Shown: positions 36,817 through 46,682 of the stretch, one piece after another
Position numbering within the stretch: the stretch's first letter is position 1
Layout of the letters: each line of letters opens with the position of its first letter
NCBI GenBank assembly: GCA_030544685.1
Contig: CP086683.1
Span: 3,100,001 to 3,164,000 of the forward strand
Direction of reading: 5' to 3'
DNA: 64,000 bases
Origin: Pseudomonas sp. B21_DOA
GTDB lineage: Bacteria > Pseudomonadota > Gammaproteobacteria > Pseudomonadales > Pseudomonadaceae
Made by a program: the position numbers and the translations under genes
Notes under the pieces: generated by a model
The model's database searches: none
The model's input: only the letters and a program-made list of their open reading frames with translations
Told to the model about the DNA's origin: nothing

Positions 36817-36848
36817 ACGCTCATGCAAACAAAGAGGGACACCGATTT

Positions 36849-38074
36849 ATGAAAGATCAAAGCTACCAGCTCCTCGAAGTCGCCAACGGCAAGCCAATCA
36901 AACTGTGGACCGAAGGTGTCCCAGTTGAAAACGAAGCCCGCGCACAGTTGATGAACACGGCAAAAATGCCATTCATCTTCAAGCATCTGGCGGTCATGCC
37001 TGACGTGCATTTAGGCAAGGGATCGACCATCGGCAGCGTGATCCCGACAGTTGGCGCGATCATTCCGGCAGCGGTGGGCGTCGACATCGGTTGCGGCATG
37101 ATCGCTGCGCGTACGTCGCTAACGGCTGCAGATCTGCCAGACAACCTGCATGGATTGCGTACTGCAATCGAACAAGCGGTGCCACATGGCCGCAGTTCCA
37201 ATCGTTCGGGGCGAGACAAAGGCGCGTGGGACGAGATTCCTCAGCAGGCTGATCAGGCCTGGGCGGGGTTGCAGCCGCGTTTCAAGCTGATCACCGACAA
37301 GTATCCGAAATTGGCCAACACCAACAATCGTGGGCATCTGGGGACGCTCGGCAGCGGCAACCACTTCGTCGAAGTGTGCCTGGATGAAGCCAACCGGGTC
37401 TGGTTCATGTTGCACAGTGGCTCGCGTGGTGTCGGCAACGCCATCGGCAACCTGTTCATCCAACTGGCCCAAGCCGATATGCGCCAGCACATCGCCAACC
37501 TGCCAGACCGTGACCTGGCCTATTTCGAAGAAGGCAGCCGACATTTTGATGACTATGTGGAGGCTGTGGGCTGGGCGCAGGATTTCGCCCGGCAGAACCG
37601 CGAACTGATGATGCGCGCAGTGATTCAGGCGACGCGGCAGATCATTCGCAAGCCTTTCGAGGTCGCGCTCGAAGCGGTGAACTGCCATCACAACTATGTG
37701 CAGAAGGAGCGGCATTTTGGTCAAGACGTACTGATCACGCGCAAGGGCGCGGTGTCGGCGAAGAAGGGTGAACTGGGGATTATTCCGGGCTCGATGGGGG
37801 CCAAGAGCTTCATCGTTCGCGGGCTGGGCAACGAGGAGTCGTTCAATTCCTGCAGTCATGGCGCCGGGCGCACCATGAGCCGTACCAAGGCAAAAATACG
37901 TTCACCGTCGCCGATCAGATTCGCGCCACTGCCCACGTGGAGTGCCGCAAGGACGAAGCGGTCATCGACGAAATTCCGATGGCCTACAAGGACATCGACA
38001 AAGTCATGCACGCCCAGCGTGAGCTGGTGGAAGTGCTGCACACCCTGCGTCAGGTGGTGTGCGTCAAAGGTTAA
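36849..38074 (+). CDS. rtcB: RNA ligase RtcB (3'-phosphate/5'-OH joining), one-base deletion in this sequence
   Basis: RtcB seals RNA 2',3'-cyclic phosphate or 3'-phosphate ends to 5'-OH ends using GTP and manganese. Conserved metal and guanylylation segments are present: PDVHLGKGSTIGSVIP, GVDIGCGM, GSGNHFVEV, HSGSRGVGN and CSHGAGRTMSRTKA, the last with the His that takes GMP. The frame breaks at the A run 37892-37896; one A restores NTFTVADQIRATAHVECRKD and the end VVCVKG, for about 408 residues. ATG 36849 fits the conserved N-terminus. It is under the sigma-54 promoter. Confidence 0.94.
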
Positions 38075-38243
38075 GGAGCCCGCGCTGGCGAAAACGCTTC
38101 GGGCGGCGTCGCCCGATACTGCATCGGTACATCGCGCCCGAGCTTGAACGCGAAGTTCCTACATTACTCAGAACTCGGAAGACTCACGGCGGCTTGACCG
38201 GTACCTCAGGGACAACGTCGCGCCGTACGCATAAGGATTGGCA
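38075..38243 (+). other. Long rtcB-rtcA intergenic region with hairpins
   Basis: The 169 nt between the two repair genes contain no open frame of note. Stems include GCCCG...CGGGC (38078-38104), an alternative GGGCG...CGCCC, and GTTC...GAAC (38155-38174). It is unusually long for a coupled operon and may hold a structured or processed RNA element. Confidence 0.45.
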
Positions 38244-39268
38244 ATGAAAGAAATGATTGAACTGGACGGCGCCATTGGTGGCGGCCAGGTGTTGCGCAGT
38301 GCGCTGAGCCTGTCGATGGTGACAGGCCGGGCGTTTCGCATTAAACAGATTCGCGCCAGACGCAGCCGTCCTGGATTGCTGCGTCAGCATCTGACAGCCG
38401 TGATGGCGGCGGCCGAGGTTTGTGGTGCACGGATCTGCGGTGCGCATTTGGGCTCGCAGGCCTTGAGCTTGGAACCGGGCGCAATCCGCGCAGGTGATTT
38501 CAAGTTCGCCATCGGCACGGCGGGCAGTTGCACGCTGGTTCTGCAGACTTTGCTGCCAGCCCTGATGCTGGCACCGCAGGCCAGTCGAGTGACGATCTCT
38601 GGCGGCACGCACAATCCGCTGGCGCCCCGACTGAATTCCTCTCGCGCAGTTGGCTACCGCTGCTGCGACGCATGGGCGGGGTTGTCGAACTGGACTTGGT
38701 GCGTCATGGTTTTGCGCCGGCCGGCGGTGGTGAGGTTGAAGTGCGAGTGCAGCCTTCGAGCCTGATGCGACTGGATCTGTGTGAGCGCGGCGAGGCGATT
38801 TCACAACAGGCTCTGGCGCTGACCGCCGGACTTGCGCCCACTGTCGCTCAACGAGAACTGAGTCAGGTGGCCAAGCGTTTGAACTGGCCGGCGGAGGCGC
38901 TGCGACCGGTCACAATTGATCCAGCACGCGGCCCGGGCAATGTGTTATTGCTGGAATATGTTTTCGAACATGTCACTGAGGTGTTCAGCGCGTTTGGGCA
39001 AGTGTCCTTGCGCGCCGAGAAGGTCGCTGATGCCGCGATCAATCAGGCTGCAGACTGGCTGCGCAGTGATGCGGCGGTCGCGGAGCACCTGGCCGATCAG
39101 TTGCTGTTGCCAATGGCGCTGGCCGGCGGCGGATCGTTCACCACGCCACGCATGACGGATCATTTACGCAGCAACATTGAAGTCATTCAGATGTTTTTGC
39201 CGGTTCGTTTCGATTGCCGAGAGGAGGGCGGCGATCGCTTGCAGATAGACGTTTTACAAACCGATTAA
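38244..39268 (+). CDS. rtcA: RNA 3'-terminal phosphate cyclase, one-base deletion in this sequence
   Basis: RtcA converts RNA 3'-phosphates to 2',3'-cyclic phosphates. The N-terminus [20 protein letters not shown] and segments [14 protein letters not shown] and [15 protein letters not shown] are the family hallmarks. The frame breaks at the C run 38625-38628. One added C restores [18 protein letters not shown] and leads to a C-terminal half with [20 protein letters not shown], which includes the nucleotidylated His region. The corrected length is 341 residues. ATG 38244 follows AAGGATTGGC. Confidence 0.94.
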
Positions 39269-39440
39269 GCGTCCTGCGATACCGAAGGCAGTCGCAAAGC
39301 TTCGCTGAGCGCGCCGCTAGCCTTCAGCCATTAGCACATCCGACCTAATTGCCCCTGTTCCGGCTCGACTTTAAAGTCCTTTCGCTTGGCAGCTAATTGC
39401 CAGAATTTTTCCGGTATGAAAATCAAAAAGGTCGATCTGC

Positions 39441-39728
39441 ATGAACTCATCAAGGACTATCCCGGTTCTCGCTTTACTCGCAACATTGGCGCTCGCAGTT
39501 ACTGGATGCCAGACCGTAAAGCCGGGAGAGAGTGATCTCAAGAATCGCGCACAGACCACCATTGGCAAACCTGTAATCAAGGTGTCCAACATCCGCAGCG
39601 ACTTCAATACAACTTTCTATACCGCTCAAACCGAAAGCGGTGAATATACGTGCGAACTGCCGAGCGGCCCGATGGTTGCCCTGGGTGCCATGGGCATGGG
39701 GCTGGGCGCTCAGTGCACCAAGCAATGA
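39441..39728 (+). CDS. Small lipoprotein
   Basis: This 95-residue precursor has a hydrophobic signal with lipobox VTGC (Cys23). The mature part includes a segment (NIRSDFNTTFYTAQTESGEYTCEL) and a Gly/Met-rich end. It should be an envelope lipoprotein of unknown function. ATG 39441 follows AGGTCGATCTGC, a modest ribosome site. A terminator follows. Confidence 0.75.
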   Translation: MNSSRTIPVLALLATLALAVTGCQTVKPGESDLKNRAQTTIGKPVIKVSNIRSDFNTTFYTAQTESGEYTCELPSGPMVALGAMGMGLGAQCTKQ

Positions 39729-39758
39729 ATAACCAGTCTCTTCGCCGCTAAAAAGAAA

Positions 39759-39786
39759 GGCCAATGTCGATGACATTGGCCTTTTC
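39759..39786. terminator. Terminator between the lipoprotein and the two-segment membrane protein
   Basis: AAAGGCCAATGtcgatgaCATTGGCCTTTTCTC, with tracts usable by both convergent genes. Confidence 0.9.
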
Positions 39787-39810
39787 TCTATAACGAATAC
39801 TCGGCGCAGA

Positions 39811-40026
39811 TCAGCTGTTTTTCGAGTTCAGCTTGCGCAGTTCTTCGTAGGTCGCCGACTGCACGAACCAGAAGCCGGAGACGATGCACCAGCCCAGGGT
39901 GCCGCCTACGAACATGCCGAGACCCGAAAGAAAGCTCTGGCTCATCATGAACAGAGACACGATCAGGATGACTGCGAGTGCGATGTAGAGAACGATGTTG
40001 TTGACGCCGATGACGAAATCTTTCAT
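39811..40026 (-). CDS. Small two-segment membrane protein, 71 residues
   Basis: From ATG 40026 the protein starts MKDFVIGVNNIVLYIALAVI, with two hydrophobic segments and a polar C-terminal end (ATYEELRKLNSKNS). AAGGA is six bases upstream of this ATG; two upstream ATG codons are in the ribosome site itself. Inner-membrane protein of unknown function. Confidence 0.75.
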   Translation of the reverse strand: MKDFVIGVNNIVLYIALAVILIVSLFMMSQSFLSGLGMFVGGTLGWCIVSGFWFVQSATYEELRKLNSKNS

Positions 40027-40153
40027 TTGCATTCCTTGGGTGTATTTTTCTCTGGCCACCCTCTATGGTCGCCAGTGCGCGCATCATATTGATATCACCC
40101 TGTGCTGCGCTAGTTTCGACATCGGATTTTCGTTACTAAAAGCGAAACCACTC

Positions 40154-40429
40154 TTACTGAGCGGGTTTTTTATCTATGTCGCTGGAGTCGCTCGACGTCG
40201 CGGCATCCTTCTCTGTCTCATGCGGCTGTGAACCTGCGTTGGCGCCTGACGACTCTTCGCCTTTCTTGTTCGCCTTCTCATCATGGTCGCGAGAGCTTTC
40301 TGCATGATTGACACCGGGCAGGGCGGTGGCAGGGGTCGCGGCACCCGCTGTCGTTTCGGCTGCCCAAGCGTGAAGCGGGCCGATCAGGCACAGGCTGGAA
40401 AACGACAGGGCGAGCATTTTCTTGTTCAT
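40154..40429 (-). CDS. Exported low-complexity protein
   Basis: This 91-residue precursor has signal peptide MNKKMLALSFSSLCLIGPLH ending AWAAE. The rest is rich in Ala, Glu, Asp, Lys and Ser (DHDEKANKKGEESSGANAGS) and likely unstructured in the periplasm. GAAGG precedes ATG 40429 at eight bases. Function unknown. Confidence 0.7.
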   Translation of the reverse strand: MNKKMLALSFSSLCLIGPLHAWAAETTAGAATPATALPGVNHAESSRDHDEKANKKGEESSGANAGSQPHETEKDAATSSDSSDIDKKPAQ

Positions 40430-40614
40430 CACATTGGCCTTCTACGCGGTGGGATGTGCTGCGTTGGATAGGCCTCCCGGCCAAAGGTGCGCGGTACTGG
40501 ACGAGCGGCGAATTCACCTTTGATAAAAAATCCCGACAGCAGGCAAATTGCTGGCCCCCAGACGCAATGCACCCCGGCAAAATCGCCTCTTTTTCAAAAG
40601 GTTAGGCTGGCAAT

Positions 40615-40944
40615 ATGCGGACGATTGTCATCACCGTTGCGGCGTTTTCCCTGGCTTTGATCGCCTCGGGAGTGCAGGCAAGAGAGTTAAGCAAAGGCCA
40701 TCGCTTTGCCTGTACCTGGGGCTCGGACATTGCTGCCGGTGCGCAGCAATCCAAGCTGTCAGGGGTTTCGCTGTATGGCGCGCGCAAGCAACTGCAGGTT
40801 CGCCGCTTCCAGCAGCCGTGGATGCGCATGACCGCGATGGGCATTACCGAGCAGACCTACAACAGCAGTTCGAAGCTCAAACCGGCAGCGGTCAAGCAGA
40901 CCTATTACGAGCAATGCGTACGCCACGAATTGGCAAGGCGATAA
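40615..40944 (+). CDS. Exported hypothetical protein, 109 residues
   Basis: The protein begins MRTIVITVAAFSLALIASG with cleavage likely after VQA. The mature part has two cysteines (FACTWG and EQCVRH) and a Gln/Arg-rich middle. It should be periplasmic. GGTTAGGCTGG is the only upstream purine stretch, so the ribosome site is weak. I do not recognise the family. A terminator follows. Confidence 0.7.
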   Translation: MRTIVITVAAFSLALIASGVQARELSKGHRFACTWGSDIAAGAQQSKLSGVSLYGARKQLQVRRFQQPWMRMTAMGITEQTYNSSSKLKPAAVKQTYYEQCVRHELARR

Positions 40945-40947
40945 GCG

Positions 40948-40977
40948 AAAGCCCGACCTGACCAGGTTGGGCTTTTG
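40948..40977 (+). terminator. Terminator after the exported 109-residue protein
   Basis: AAAGCCCGACCTGaccaGGTTGGGCTTTTGG. Confidence 0.88.
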
Positions 40978-41001
40978 GGTGCCTGGGCGCTAGTGATGTA
41001 T

Positions 41002-41598
41002 TCAGTCGACGATCACACGTTCGTTGTCGTCGTCACTCAAGCATATGGTCAACTGCTGACCATCTTCGGTGAACGCACAATGGGGCAGCGACATTTGCCT
41101 GGCGACATAAATGGGCCCGCCAATAAATACCGTCAATATGAGAATCGCCGTGGCCGATCTCCCGATCATCGCCCAAAGCGAGGGCGCGCGTTGCTTCCTC
41201 AGTCTGGAACGCAAAAACAGGCCGAGTCCCAACAACAACGCACCGATCAGCATCGCGCTACCGATTTCGTGAGGACTGATGCTGTAGATGCGCTGTTCCG
41301 CGTCGTCAGGATAGTTGATCTGCCACCACATGCCGATGGCCAAAGGCATAAGGCCCGCGAGTATGCAGGCATTAATTGCTCCCGGTATGCGCGCCAGCAT
41401 GGCCAACAACAAAGCTACAGTGGCCGCGACCCATCCACTGGCGAACAGTTGTCCACCGATTCCGCCCATGAAGGTACCGCCGACGTCGATCGGGGTCAGC
41501 AGATTCCAGTCATAGAAAGCGCTGTGCAGCAGTAGTGAAAGTACAGCTAGCCAGCAAATCGGGTAGTAAATCCATCGGGCGTTGGGGCGGGTTAACAC
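41002..41598 (-). CDS. Polytopic membrane protein of unknown function
   Basis: From GTG 41598 the 198-residue protein has about five hydrophobic segments (ICWLAVLSLLLH, LFASGWVAATVALLLAML, INACILAGLMPLAIGMWW, IGSAMLIGALLLGLGLFL, SATAILILTVFIGGPIYV) and a soluble end with two cysteines. The open frame extends 31 codons upstream into the next gene, but that part is not membrane-like and overlaps the hydrolase. It is downstream of that hydrolase on the same strand. Confidence 0.7.
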   Translation of the reverse strand: MLTRPNARWIYYPICWLAVLSLLLHSAFYDWNLLTPIDVGGTFMGGIGGQLFASGWVAATVALLLAMLARIPGAINACILAGLMPLAIGMWWQINYPDDAEQRIYSISPHEIGSAMLIGALLLGLGLFLRSRLRKQRAPSLWAMIGRSATAILILTVFIGGPIYVARQMSLPHCAFTEDGQQLTICLSDDDNERVIVD

Positions 41599-41650
41599 AC
41601 TCAGTCCTTTTTGTGGTGTCGGAAGCGGCGCCAGTATGCCAGTACGTCGG

Positions 41651-42610
41651 TCAGGAGTCGCTAGAGCCTTTGGCCACTGCTGGTCCGGCAACTTTGGGCA
41701 GCGGTTTGCTTTGCATCAACGCATCCAGAGCCTTGCGATAACCCTGGCCACCGAGCGCCATGCTGTTGTTGTGCGTCGCTCCGGGCACCATCAGCAGGCG
41801 TTTGGGCTGCTCAGCGGCATTGAACAGCTGCTCGCTGAAGCGCGGCGGCACGAAGGCATCGGCCAGGCCATGCACCACCAGCAGCGGCATGTGAATGTCG
41901 GCAATCTTGTCGATGGAGTCGAATTTCTGTGAAAGCAGCCAGCGCACCGGCAGCGAGGTATTCGCTACGGCGGCGGCGACATCAGCCAGAGAAGTGAAGG
42001 TTGACTCAATGACCAGACCGCGCACCGGCAGAGGCGTGTGGTTACGCGCGGCGTTCTTTCCGAGCTCAGCGGCCAGATCGATCGCCACTGCGCCACCGAG
42101 AGAGTGACCGTAGATCAGGCGTTTGTTCGGATCCGGTTGCAACAGTTGGAAGCGTTCCCACGCAACGCGGGCATCTTCATAAACGCTGCTCTCCGACGGC
42201 AGATCGCCCTTGCTCTGGCCAAACCCGCGATAATCGATAGCCAACACCGAATAACCCGCCGCGCGCAGCTGTTCGATGCGAAACAGTTGCCCGGTGAGGT
42301 TCCAGCGCACGCCATGCAAATAGAGGATTGCCGGGGCATTGGCACGTTCCGCAGGCCACCACCAGGCATGGATGTTCTGCCCGGCCTTGAAGCTCTTCGG
42401 TTGCAGATCGAGTTCCTGAACACTGTTCGGCAGACCGCGATACCAGCCGGCAGTCCCCGGCTCGATGCGAAAAAGCAACTTGCGCTCGGTGTGTTCCAGT
42501 ACGGCACAACTCGTCGGCACGCCAATAATCAGCGCGGCCATCATGGCGAACGCCAGGCGGCGGCGTCGCAGACGAGTCAGGAAAGACAGGAACATTAATC
42601 GTTTCACCAC
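41651..42610 (-). CDS. Alpha/beta hydrolase with an N-terminal anchor
   Basis: This 319-residue serine hydrolase has the nucleophile elbow GHSLGG, an oxyanion region (YLHGVRWN) and a late His in GATHNNS, with Asp in HGLADAF. The N-terminus has a basic stretch then a hydrophobic segment (LAFAMMAALIIGVPTSCAVL), which could be a membrane anchor or a lipobox (PTSC). A second start five codons in (42595) is possible. It resembles BEM46-like hydrolases. The substrate is unknown. Confidence 0.82.
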   Translation of the reverse strand: MVKRLMFLSFLTRLRRRRLAFAMMAALIIGVPTSCAVLEHTERKLLFRIEPGTAGWYRGLPNSVQELDLQPKSFKAGQNIHAWWWPAERANAPAILYLHGVRWNLTGQLFRIEQLRAAGYSVLAIDYRGFGQSKGDLPSESSVYEDARVAWERFQLLQPDPNKRLIYGHSLGGAVAIDLAAELGKNAARNHTPLPVRGLVIESTFTSLADVAAAVANTSLPVRWLLSQKFDSIDKIADIHMPLLVVHGLADAFVPPRFSEQLFNAAEQPKRLLMVPGATHNNSMALGGQGYRKALDALMQSKPLPKVAGPAVAKGSSDS

Positions 42611-42708
42611 TGCGCAGACAAAGAACGCTTTTTACCAGATGCCTCGGTCTGCGCGTGATTATTTTCGACCACCGTGCATGCGCAACGATTACAAGATGCT
42701 GCAATCGC

Positions 42709-43707
42709 TCATGCCACTTGCAGCACGATCTTGCCGATATGATCGCCGCCCTCCATGCGGGCATGGGCCTGAGCCGCGTCAGCCAGCGTATATACTTTAT
42801 CGATGATCGGCAGGCAGCGCCCGGCGCTGAGGGCAGGCCACACGTGTTCTTGCAGTTGATCGGCGATGGCGGCTTTTTCCGCAGCGGTGCGTGCACGCAG
42901 CAATGAACCGGTGACGACGGCGCGTTTGCCAAGGATCGCCAGCAGATCGATGTCATTGGCGCGGGCGCCGCCGAGGAAACCGAGCATCACCAGTCGGCCG
43001 TCCATCGCCAGTGCGCTGATGTTGCCGTTCAGATACGAGCCACCCATGATGTCGAGAGTCACGTTCACGCCTTGATCTGCGGTCTTCTCGGCAATGACCT
43101 TGGCGAAGTCCTCTTCTCGATAGTTGATCGGTTGCCCGTGAAGTTTGCTGATTGCGGCGCATTTTTCAGCGCTGCCTGCGGTGGCGAAGGCCTCGATACC
43201 GAATTCGCGACAGAGCATCAGCGCGGTGGTGCCGATGCCGCTCGTGCCGCCGTGAATCAGCACGCGCTGGCCGGCCTTGGCCCCGCCGAGGCCGAACAGG
43301 TTGGCCCATACGGTGAAAAAGGTTTCCGGAATCGCGGCGGCCTGAATCCAGTCGACACCGTCCGGCACAGGCAAAGTCTGGCCGGCTGGAACCGCGCAAT
43401 ATTCGGCGTAACCGCCGCCATTGGTCAGTGCGCACACGCGATCGCCGACCGCGAGGCGCGTTACTCCGGGGCCAAGCGCAACCACTTCGCCAGCCACTTC
43501 CAGGCCGGGAATCGGGTCCATGCCGGGTTTCATCGGATACTTGCCGGCACGCTGCAGGGCGTCCGGGCGATTGATACCGGCGGCGTGAACGTGGATCAGC
43601 ACTTGGCCTTCGGCAACGCTTGGCAGAGGCACGCGTCTGGCTTGCAATACTTCCGGGCCGCCGGGTTCGGTGATTTCAATACGGGTCATTTCATTGGGCA
43701 GTGACAT
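42709..43707 (-). CDS. NAD(P)H-quinone oxidoreductase, PIG3-like zinc-free MDR family
   Basis: This 332-residue enzyme of the medium-chain reductase superfamily has the GroES-like part (VHAAGINRPDALQRAGKYP, PGLEVAGEV) and the NADPH-binding site LIHGGTSGIGTTAL. It has no zinc ligands, as in quinone reductases. I start at ATG 43707, followed by SLPNEMTRIEI; the longer frame adds 44 residues without coding signal. It lies between the hydrolase and the MFS gene, with all three on the minus strand. Confidence 0.88.
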   Translation of the reverse strand: MSLPNEMTRIEITEPGGPEVLQARRVPLPSVAEGQVLIHVHAAGINRPDALQRAGKYPMKPGMDPIPGLEVAGEVVALGPGVTRLAVGDRVCALTNGGGYAEYCAVPAGQTLPVPDGVDWIQAAAIPETFFTVWANLFGLGGAKAGQRVLIHGGTSGIGTTALMLCREFGIEAFATAGSAEKCAAISKLHGQPINYREEDFAKVIAEKTADQGVNVTLDIMGGSYLNGNISALAMDGRLVMLGFLGGARANDIDLLAILGKRAVVTGSLLRARTAAEKAAIADQLQEHVWPALSAGRCLPIIDKVYTLADAAQAHARMEGGDHIGKIVLQVA

Positions 43708-43768
43708 TGTCGATTCCTGTGAAAAAGGTCGTGTAGATGGGAGCGCTGCGAGCGCGCAATGATTCCCT

Positions 43769-44967
43769 TCAGTTCGCCGCGCAACGAGTTTGAGTTGCAG
43801 CGGGCAGCCAGCGCATGGCTTGCTCCAGCAGCAGGGCAATCACGATCGCGCCGGCGGCGATCACAAACAGCAGCGTATGCTGGCCGCCCGAAGCGTTGAA
43901 CAGCGCCGAATAGGCAAACCCCGCCAGTGCCTGAAAGGTAGCGAACGACACGGTTGCGCGGCTCCAGGCGATCTGCTGATGGTGATGCGACGGCACCAGC
44001 TCATGCACCCGCGCCAACGCCAGCGGTACGATGCCCGGCGGGAACGAGCCGAGGATCACCGCGAGTAACGCCAGCGCCAGAAACGAATCGGAGACGGTTA
44101 GCAGACCCAACGCAACCGCTTGCACCACCAACACCAGACGGATGCCAGCGCGGGCGCCAAGCTGGTCGGCCAGAAAACCGTACGTGACCGGTCCGACAAT
44201 CGCCCCCAGGCCGTACATGACCCAGACCAGTGCGCCGATATGCGCCCCGCGCTCAGTCCGCGGGCCACGTAATCCACCAGAAACACCATGGCAGGCACCA
44301 GCCCGGCAGCCATGAACGCGTATTGAGCGAACAACAGGTAAACGCCCGGCGGTGTCGGCTCATCGGCCAACGTCGTGTGCGCCGCCGCGGTATGCGCGGT
44401 ATCGGCAGGCCAGCCGAACCAACTCAACGCGGTCAGTAATAACGCCAGCGCGCCCAGCCCCAGCCAGGTTGCCTGCAAACCAAGAGCCAACAGCGGCGGC
44501 ACTAGGGTTCCGGAACCGGCAATCCCGAGGCCGATGCCAAGGAAGATTGCGCCACTGGCCAAACCTCTGCGAGAAGCCGGAACGTGAGGCAGCACGGTTG
44601 CCGCGACCAGCACCATGATCGCCCCACCGGCAATGCCGGACAGCAAGCGCCAACCGAAGAACCAGCTCACCGACAGCGGATAAGCACAGGCAAAAAACGC
44701 TGCCGTGACAGCCAGCATCATCAGCCGCAAGGCGTTACGGTTACCCAGTCGATGAGCCATGGGCCGACCGAGGAGGGCACCAATCAAGTAACCGACCAGA
44801 TTGGCCGCGCCGAGATAGACGACATCGTTGGCCGAAAACCACTGCGCCTGAATCAGCGAAGGGATCAATGGCGTGTAAGCGAAACGCGCCAGGCCAATGC
44901 TGACCAGGCTGGCGCAAAGTCCGGCGAAAATCGGCAGCCAGATACCGGAAGAGTTTGAAGTACGCAT
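43769..44967 (-). CDS. YbfB/YjiJ-family MFS transporter, one-base deletion in this sequence
   Basis: The N-terminal part (MRTSNSSGIWLPIFAGLCAS, ARFAYTPLIPSLI) and C-terminal part (MYGLGAIVGPVTYGFLADQLG) of a 12-segment transporter lie in two frames. One base missing in the C run 44246-44249 (plus strand) explains the break; correction gives GLSAGAHIGALVWVMYGLG and about 399 residues. The family is found beside LysR regulators; here one is divergent at 45079. The substrate is unknown, export of a small molecule being the usual guess. Confidence 0.88.
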
Positions 44968-45078
44968 GATAGCGATCTCACAAGAGGTGTATGGCGCTCA
45001 GCTTATCGGCTATCGTTGCTGCGTATATGCAGCGATTAAGCGGCACACTGATGCAGAAATGCTTCTAGGAGGAACAGC

Positions 45079-45954
45079 ATGAATTGGGATGATGCGCGAG
45101 TGTTTCTGGCGGTCTGTCGCGAGTCGACATTGCGTGGGGCTGCGCGGGTTCTGGGCGTCGACCAGGCCACGGTCGGACGGCGTGTCACCGCGCTGGAGAA
45201 GTCGTTGAGCGCGACGCTGTTTTTGCGCACATCCGATGGTTACGCGCTGACCGCCGTCGGTGAGGCGGCACTCAGAAGTGTGGAGAAAATGGAGCATTCG
45301 GCGCTGGAACTGGAGCGGCACATTCATGGGCTGGATGATCGGCTGACCGGTAACGTACGGGTCAGCACCACCGACTCGCTGGCCATCGACTTCATCATCC
45401 CTGCGATGGCGCGCCTGCATGACCAACATCCGGATGTGCAGATCCAGTTGGATGCGTCGACGCAAATTCTCAGTCTGGCCAAGCGCGAGGCCGATATCGC
45501 CGTGCGCAATACCCGGCCGGATAACCCGGATCTCATCGCCCGGCGAATCGCCCGCTGGCCTGTAGGACTTTTCGCTGCACAGGCCTACGTCGACCGGCAT
45601 GGCGAACCGCAGCCCGGCAGTGCTTTCGAGGGCCATGATCTGGTGGTGTATCAGCCGTATTTGCAGAGCAAAAAAGACCTCACGCTGGTGTCCGAGCCGT
45701 TAAGCCGTGGGCGCATCGTCGCCACGCTCAGTTCCAGCCTTTTGGTGCGTCGCTCCATTGCCGCCGGCCTCGGGGTAGGGGAGATTCCTGTGAACATGGG
45801 CGAACGCGACGGCCTGGTCAGACTCTGGCCGGAGCGGACCCGGCCGTTGCCGTATGAAGTGTGGCTGGTCACTCACGCCGACCTGCGTCACACCGCGCGG
45901 GTACGGGCGGTCATCGAGCAGATCGTTGAGGCTTTTGCGCTGGAAAACCAATAG
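45079..45954 (+). CDS. LysR-family regulator, divergent from the MFS gene
   Basis: This 291-residue regulator has an N-terminal winged helix (MNWDDARVFLAVCRESTLRG, VDQATVGRRVTALE) and a periplasmic-binding-like effector domain (VRVSTTDSLAIDFIIPAMA, EADIAVRNTRPDNPDLIARR). ATG 45079 follows CTAGGAGGAAC. It faces the MFS gene across 111 bp, the usual arrangement for a LysR controlling its neighbour. Confidence 0.9.
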   Translation: MNWDDARVFLAVCRESTLRGAARVLGVDQATVGRRVTALEKSLSATLFLRTSDGYALTAVGEAALRSVEKMEHSALELERHIHGLDDRLTGNVRVSTTDSLAIDFIIPAMARLHDQHPDVQIQLDASTQILSLAKREADIAVRNTRPDNPDLIARRIARWPVGLFAAQAYVDRHGEPQPGSAFEGHDLVVYQPYLQSKKDLTLVSEPLSRGRIVATLSSSLLVRRSIAAGLGVGEIPVNMGERDGLVRLWPERTRPLPYEVWLVTHADLRHTARVRAVIEQIVEAFALENQ

Positions 45955-46203
45955 TGGATTCAGGATTTTGCCGAGGCTACAACGTCTGACGAAACAGCCT
46001 ACGTCCGAGGCAGAATGGGCCGGCTTGTCGCCGAGGGCGATGAAATCTATTGTGACTGCAGTTGGATGCAGACCTCGGTCCCGCATCGAAACGAAGAGCC
46101 AGGGAAGGTCTCGTAGCCATATAAAGGTGTCGAATTGAAAATCAGGGAAGTGAATCAATATGCAGGCACGGACAGATCGGACGCAGGTCAGAAAAGGCAA
46201 ACC

Positions 46204-46641
46204 ATGAGCAGCATAAGTCGCGAAGAATTCGATGCCAGGATAGAGACCATCGAGACGAGGATGGACGGCCGCGTGGCAGAAATGCGCGCCGACATTCGCG
46301 GGTTCCTCGCTGCTCAGGCAGAGCGGGACAAGGTCTATCTTGAACGGGACAAGGCCCTACAGGAGCGCGACAAGCGTTATGACCTGATGTGGATGGGCGT
46401 GCAGAAAATTGCCGACGAATCGCGGGAAGCGATCAGGCAGGCATCGACAGTAAAGGCCAATTACTGGGCGGCCACCACCGTGCATTTCCTCGGCGTGGCC
46501 TCTTTGCTGGTTGGCGCGCATTTCGCCAATCAGGCGGCGGTGATGACCACGATCCAAACCACCCTGGCAGCGATTCAGATTGGCAAAGAGGTCTCTGCCC
46601 CCAAACCAGTTGAACGACCCTCAACGGCGTCGCCGCAATAA
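46204..46641 (+). CDS. Coiled-coil protein with a C-terminal membrane segment
   Basis: This 145-residue protein has a long charged helix (REEFDARIETIETRMDGRVA, QAERDKVYLERDKALQERDK) then a hydrophobic stretch (FLGVASLLVGAHFANQAAV) near residues 97-115. It could be a membrane-attached coiled-coil protein of unknown function. ATG 46204 is in a modest context. The 249-nt stretch upstream has no gene. Confidence 0.68.
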   Translation: MSSISREEFDARIETIETRMDGRVAEMRADIRGFLAAQAERDKVYLERDKALQERDKRYDLMWMGVQKIADESREAIRQASTVKANYWAATTVHFLGVASLLVGAHFANQAAVMTTIQTTLAAIQIGKEVSAPKPVERPSTASPQ

Positions 46642-46667
46642 AAAACGGCCTTCAGTGGAAGGCCGCT
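46641..46667 (-). terminator. Terminator of the pirin gene
   Basis: On the minus strand GCGGCCTTCcactGAAGGCCG runs into TTTTTT. Confidence 0.85.
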
Positions 46668-46682
46668 GTGCATCGCGCCAGA

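Noticed and set aside
36849..39268. Natural frameshift decay of both rtcB and rtcA
   Set aside because: Each needs just one base in a homopolymer, regulator and promoter are intact, and essential genes in the window show the same defect.
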